Source: JBBQXK01 sp038251625 (GTDB lineage: Bacteria; Pseudomonadota; Alphaproteobacteria; Rhodobacterales; Rhodobacteraceae). Taken from it: DNA of 24,174 bases. The translations under genes were made by a program, and so were the position numbers. Positions 24,115-24,174 of the stretch are shown here, piece by piece. Each line of letters starts with the position of its first letter. Positions within the stretch are counted from its first letter, which is position 1. The stretch spans positions 1 to 24,174 of the forward strand of contig JBBSBE010000051.1 of NCBI GenBank assembly GCA_038251625.1. Direction: 5' to 3'. The notes beneath the pieces were generated by a model. The model ran no database searches and was not told the DNA's origin. It worked only from the letters and a program-made list of their open reading frames with translations.

Positions 24115-24174
24115 CACACCCGCTTCTGCCCCGCGCCGATGCCCCCTCAACCCGTCCAGGCCGCAAAGATCGCC

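Noticed and set aside
24020..24166. N-terminal extension of the TIM-barrel protein
   Set aside because: The extension is read through repeat copy C, and the family sequence begins only at about 24010.
24147..24174. Possible last eight codons and TGA stop of another minus-strand gene (reads AIFAAWTG)
   Set aside because: Too short to support; codon choice is plausible but no domain can be recognised at the window edge.

Overview
The window is GC-rich and gene-dense, with no rRNA, tRNA, insertion sequence or CRISPR array that I can see. Gene content points to an alphaproteobacterium of the order Rhodobacterales (Roseobacter/Paracoccus relatives): a complete beta-hydroxyaspartate cycle (BHAC) cluster, membrane-bound urate hydroxylase PuuD, a SARP-like/TPR regulator, and intergenic repeats in several copies. 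A PpsR/CrtJ-type operator in front of a BciB-like gene suggests that the organism, or a recent ancestor, makes bacteriochlorophyll.

Layout. (1) 1-5417, purine ring degradation: puuD (cut by the left edge, minus), a divergent LysR regulator, uraH (minus), then a plus-strand run of puuE-uraD fusion, ureidoglycine aminohydrolase and ureidoglycolate lyase. Together these take urate to glyoxylate plus urea/ammonia, except that the allantoate-hydrolysing step is not in the window. (2) 5446-6724, a single FrhB/BciB-family iron-sulfur reductase whose promoter overlaps a near-ideal TGT-N12-ACA operator. (3) 6758-11052, gluconate metabolism: a minus-strand group (2-hydroxyacid dehydrogenase, SMP-30/gluconolactonase, GAPDH-like dehydrogenase) divergent from a gluconate 5-dehydrogenase-like SDR and gluconokinase. 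(4) 11069-17000, the least understood part: a SARP-like/TPR regulator divergent from a PAP2/vanadium-haloperoxidase-fold protein that starts with eleven Gly-Thr-Gln triplets, then a cytoplasmic-looking subtilisin-like protease and a YebE/DUF533 protein with a possible heat-shock promoter. (5) 17038-22443, the BHAC: bhcR divergent from bhcA-bhcB-bhcC-bhcD, with a clear IclR-type operator between them. (6) 22525-24174, a glutathione S-transferase-like protein and a TIM-barrel isomerase-like protein.

How the parts connect. Ureidoglycolate lyase releases glyoxylate, and the BHAC is a carbon-conserving route that turns two glyoxylate into oxaloacetate. The window therefore holds both a glyoxylate source and a glyoxylate assimilation pathway; that they are linked physiologically is my inference. 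Three copies of a hairpin-plus-tail intergenic repeat (4863-4916, 19232-19280, 24044-24114) and two copies of a 22-24 base palindrome (6739-6760, 21439-21462) lie between genes.

There is no gene-free stretch longer than about 220 bases. The longest gaps (16079-16295, 12680-12864, 17857-18029, 2479-2612) are divergent promoter regions.
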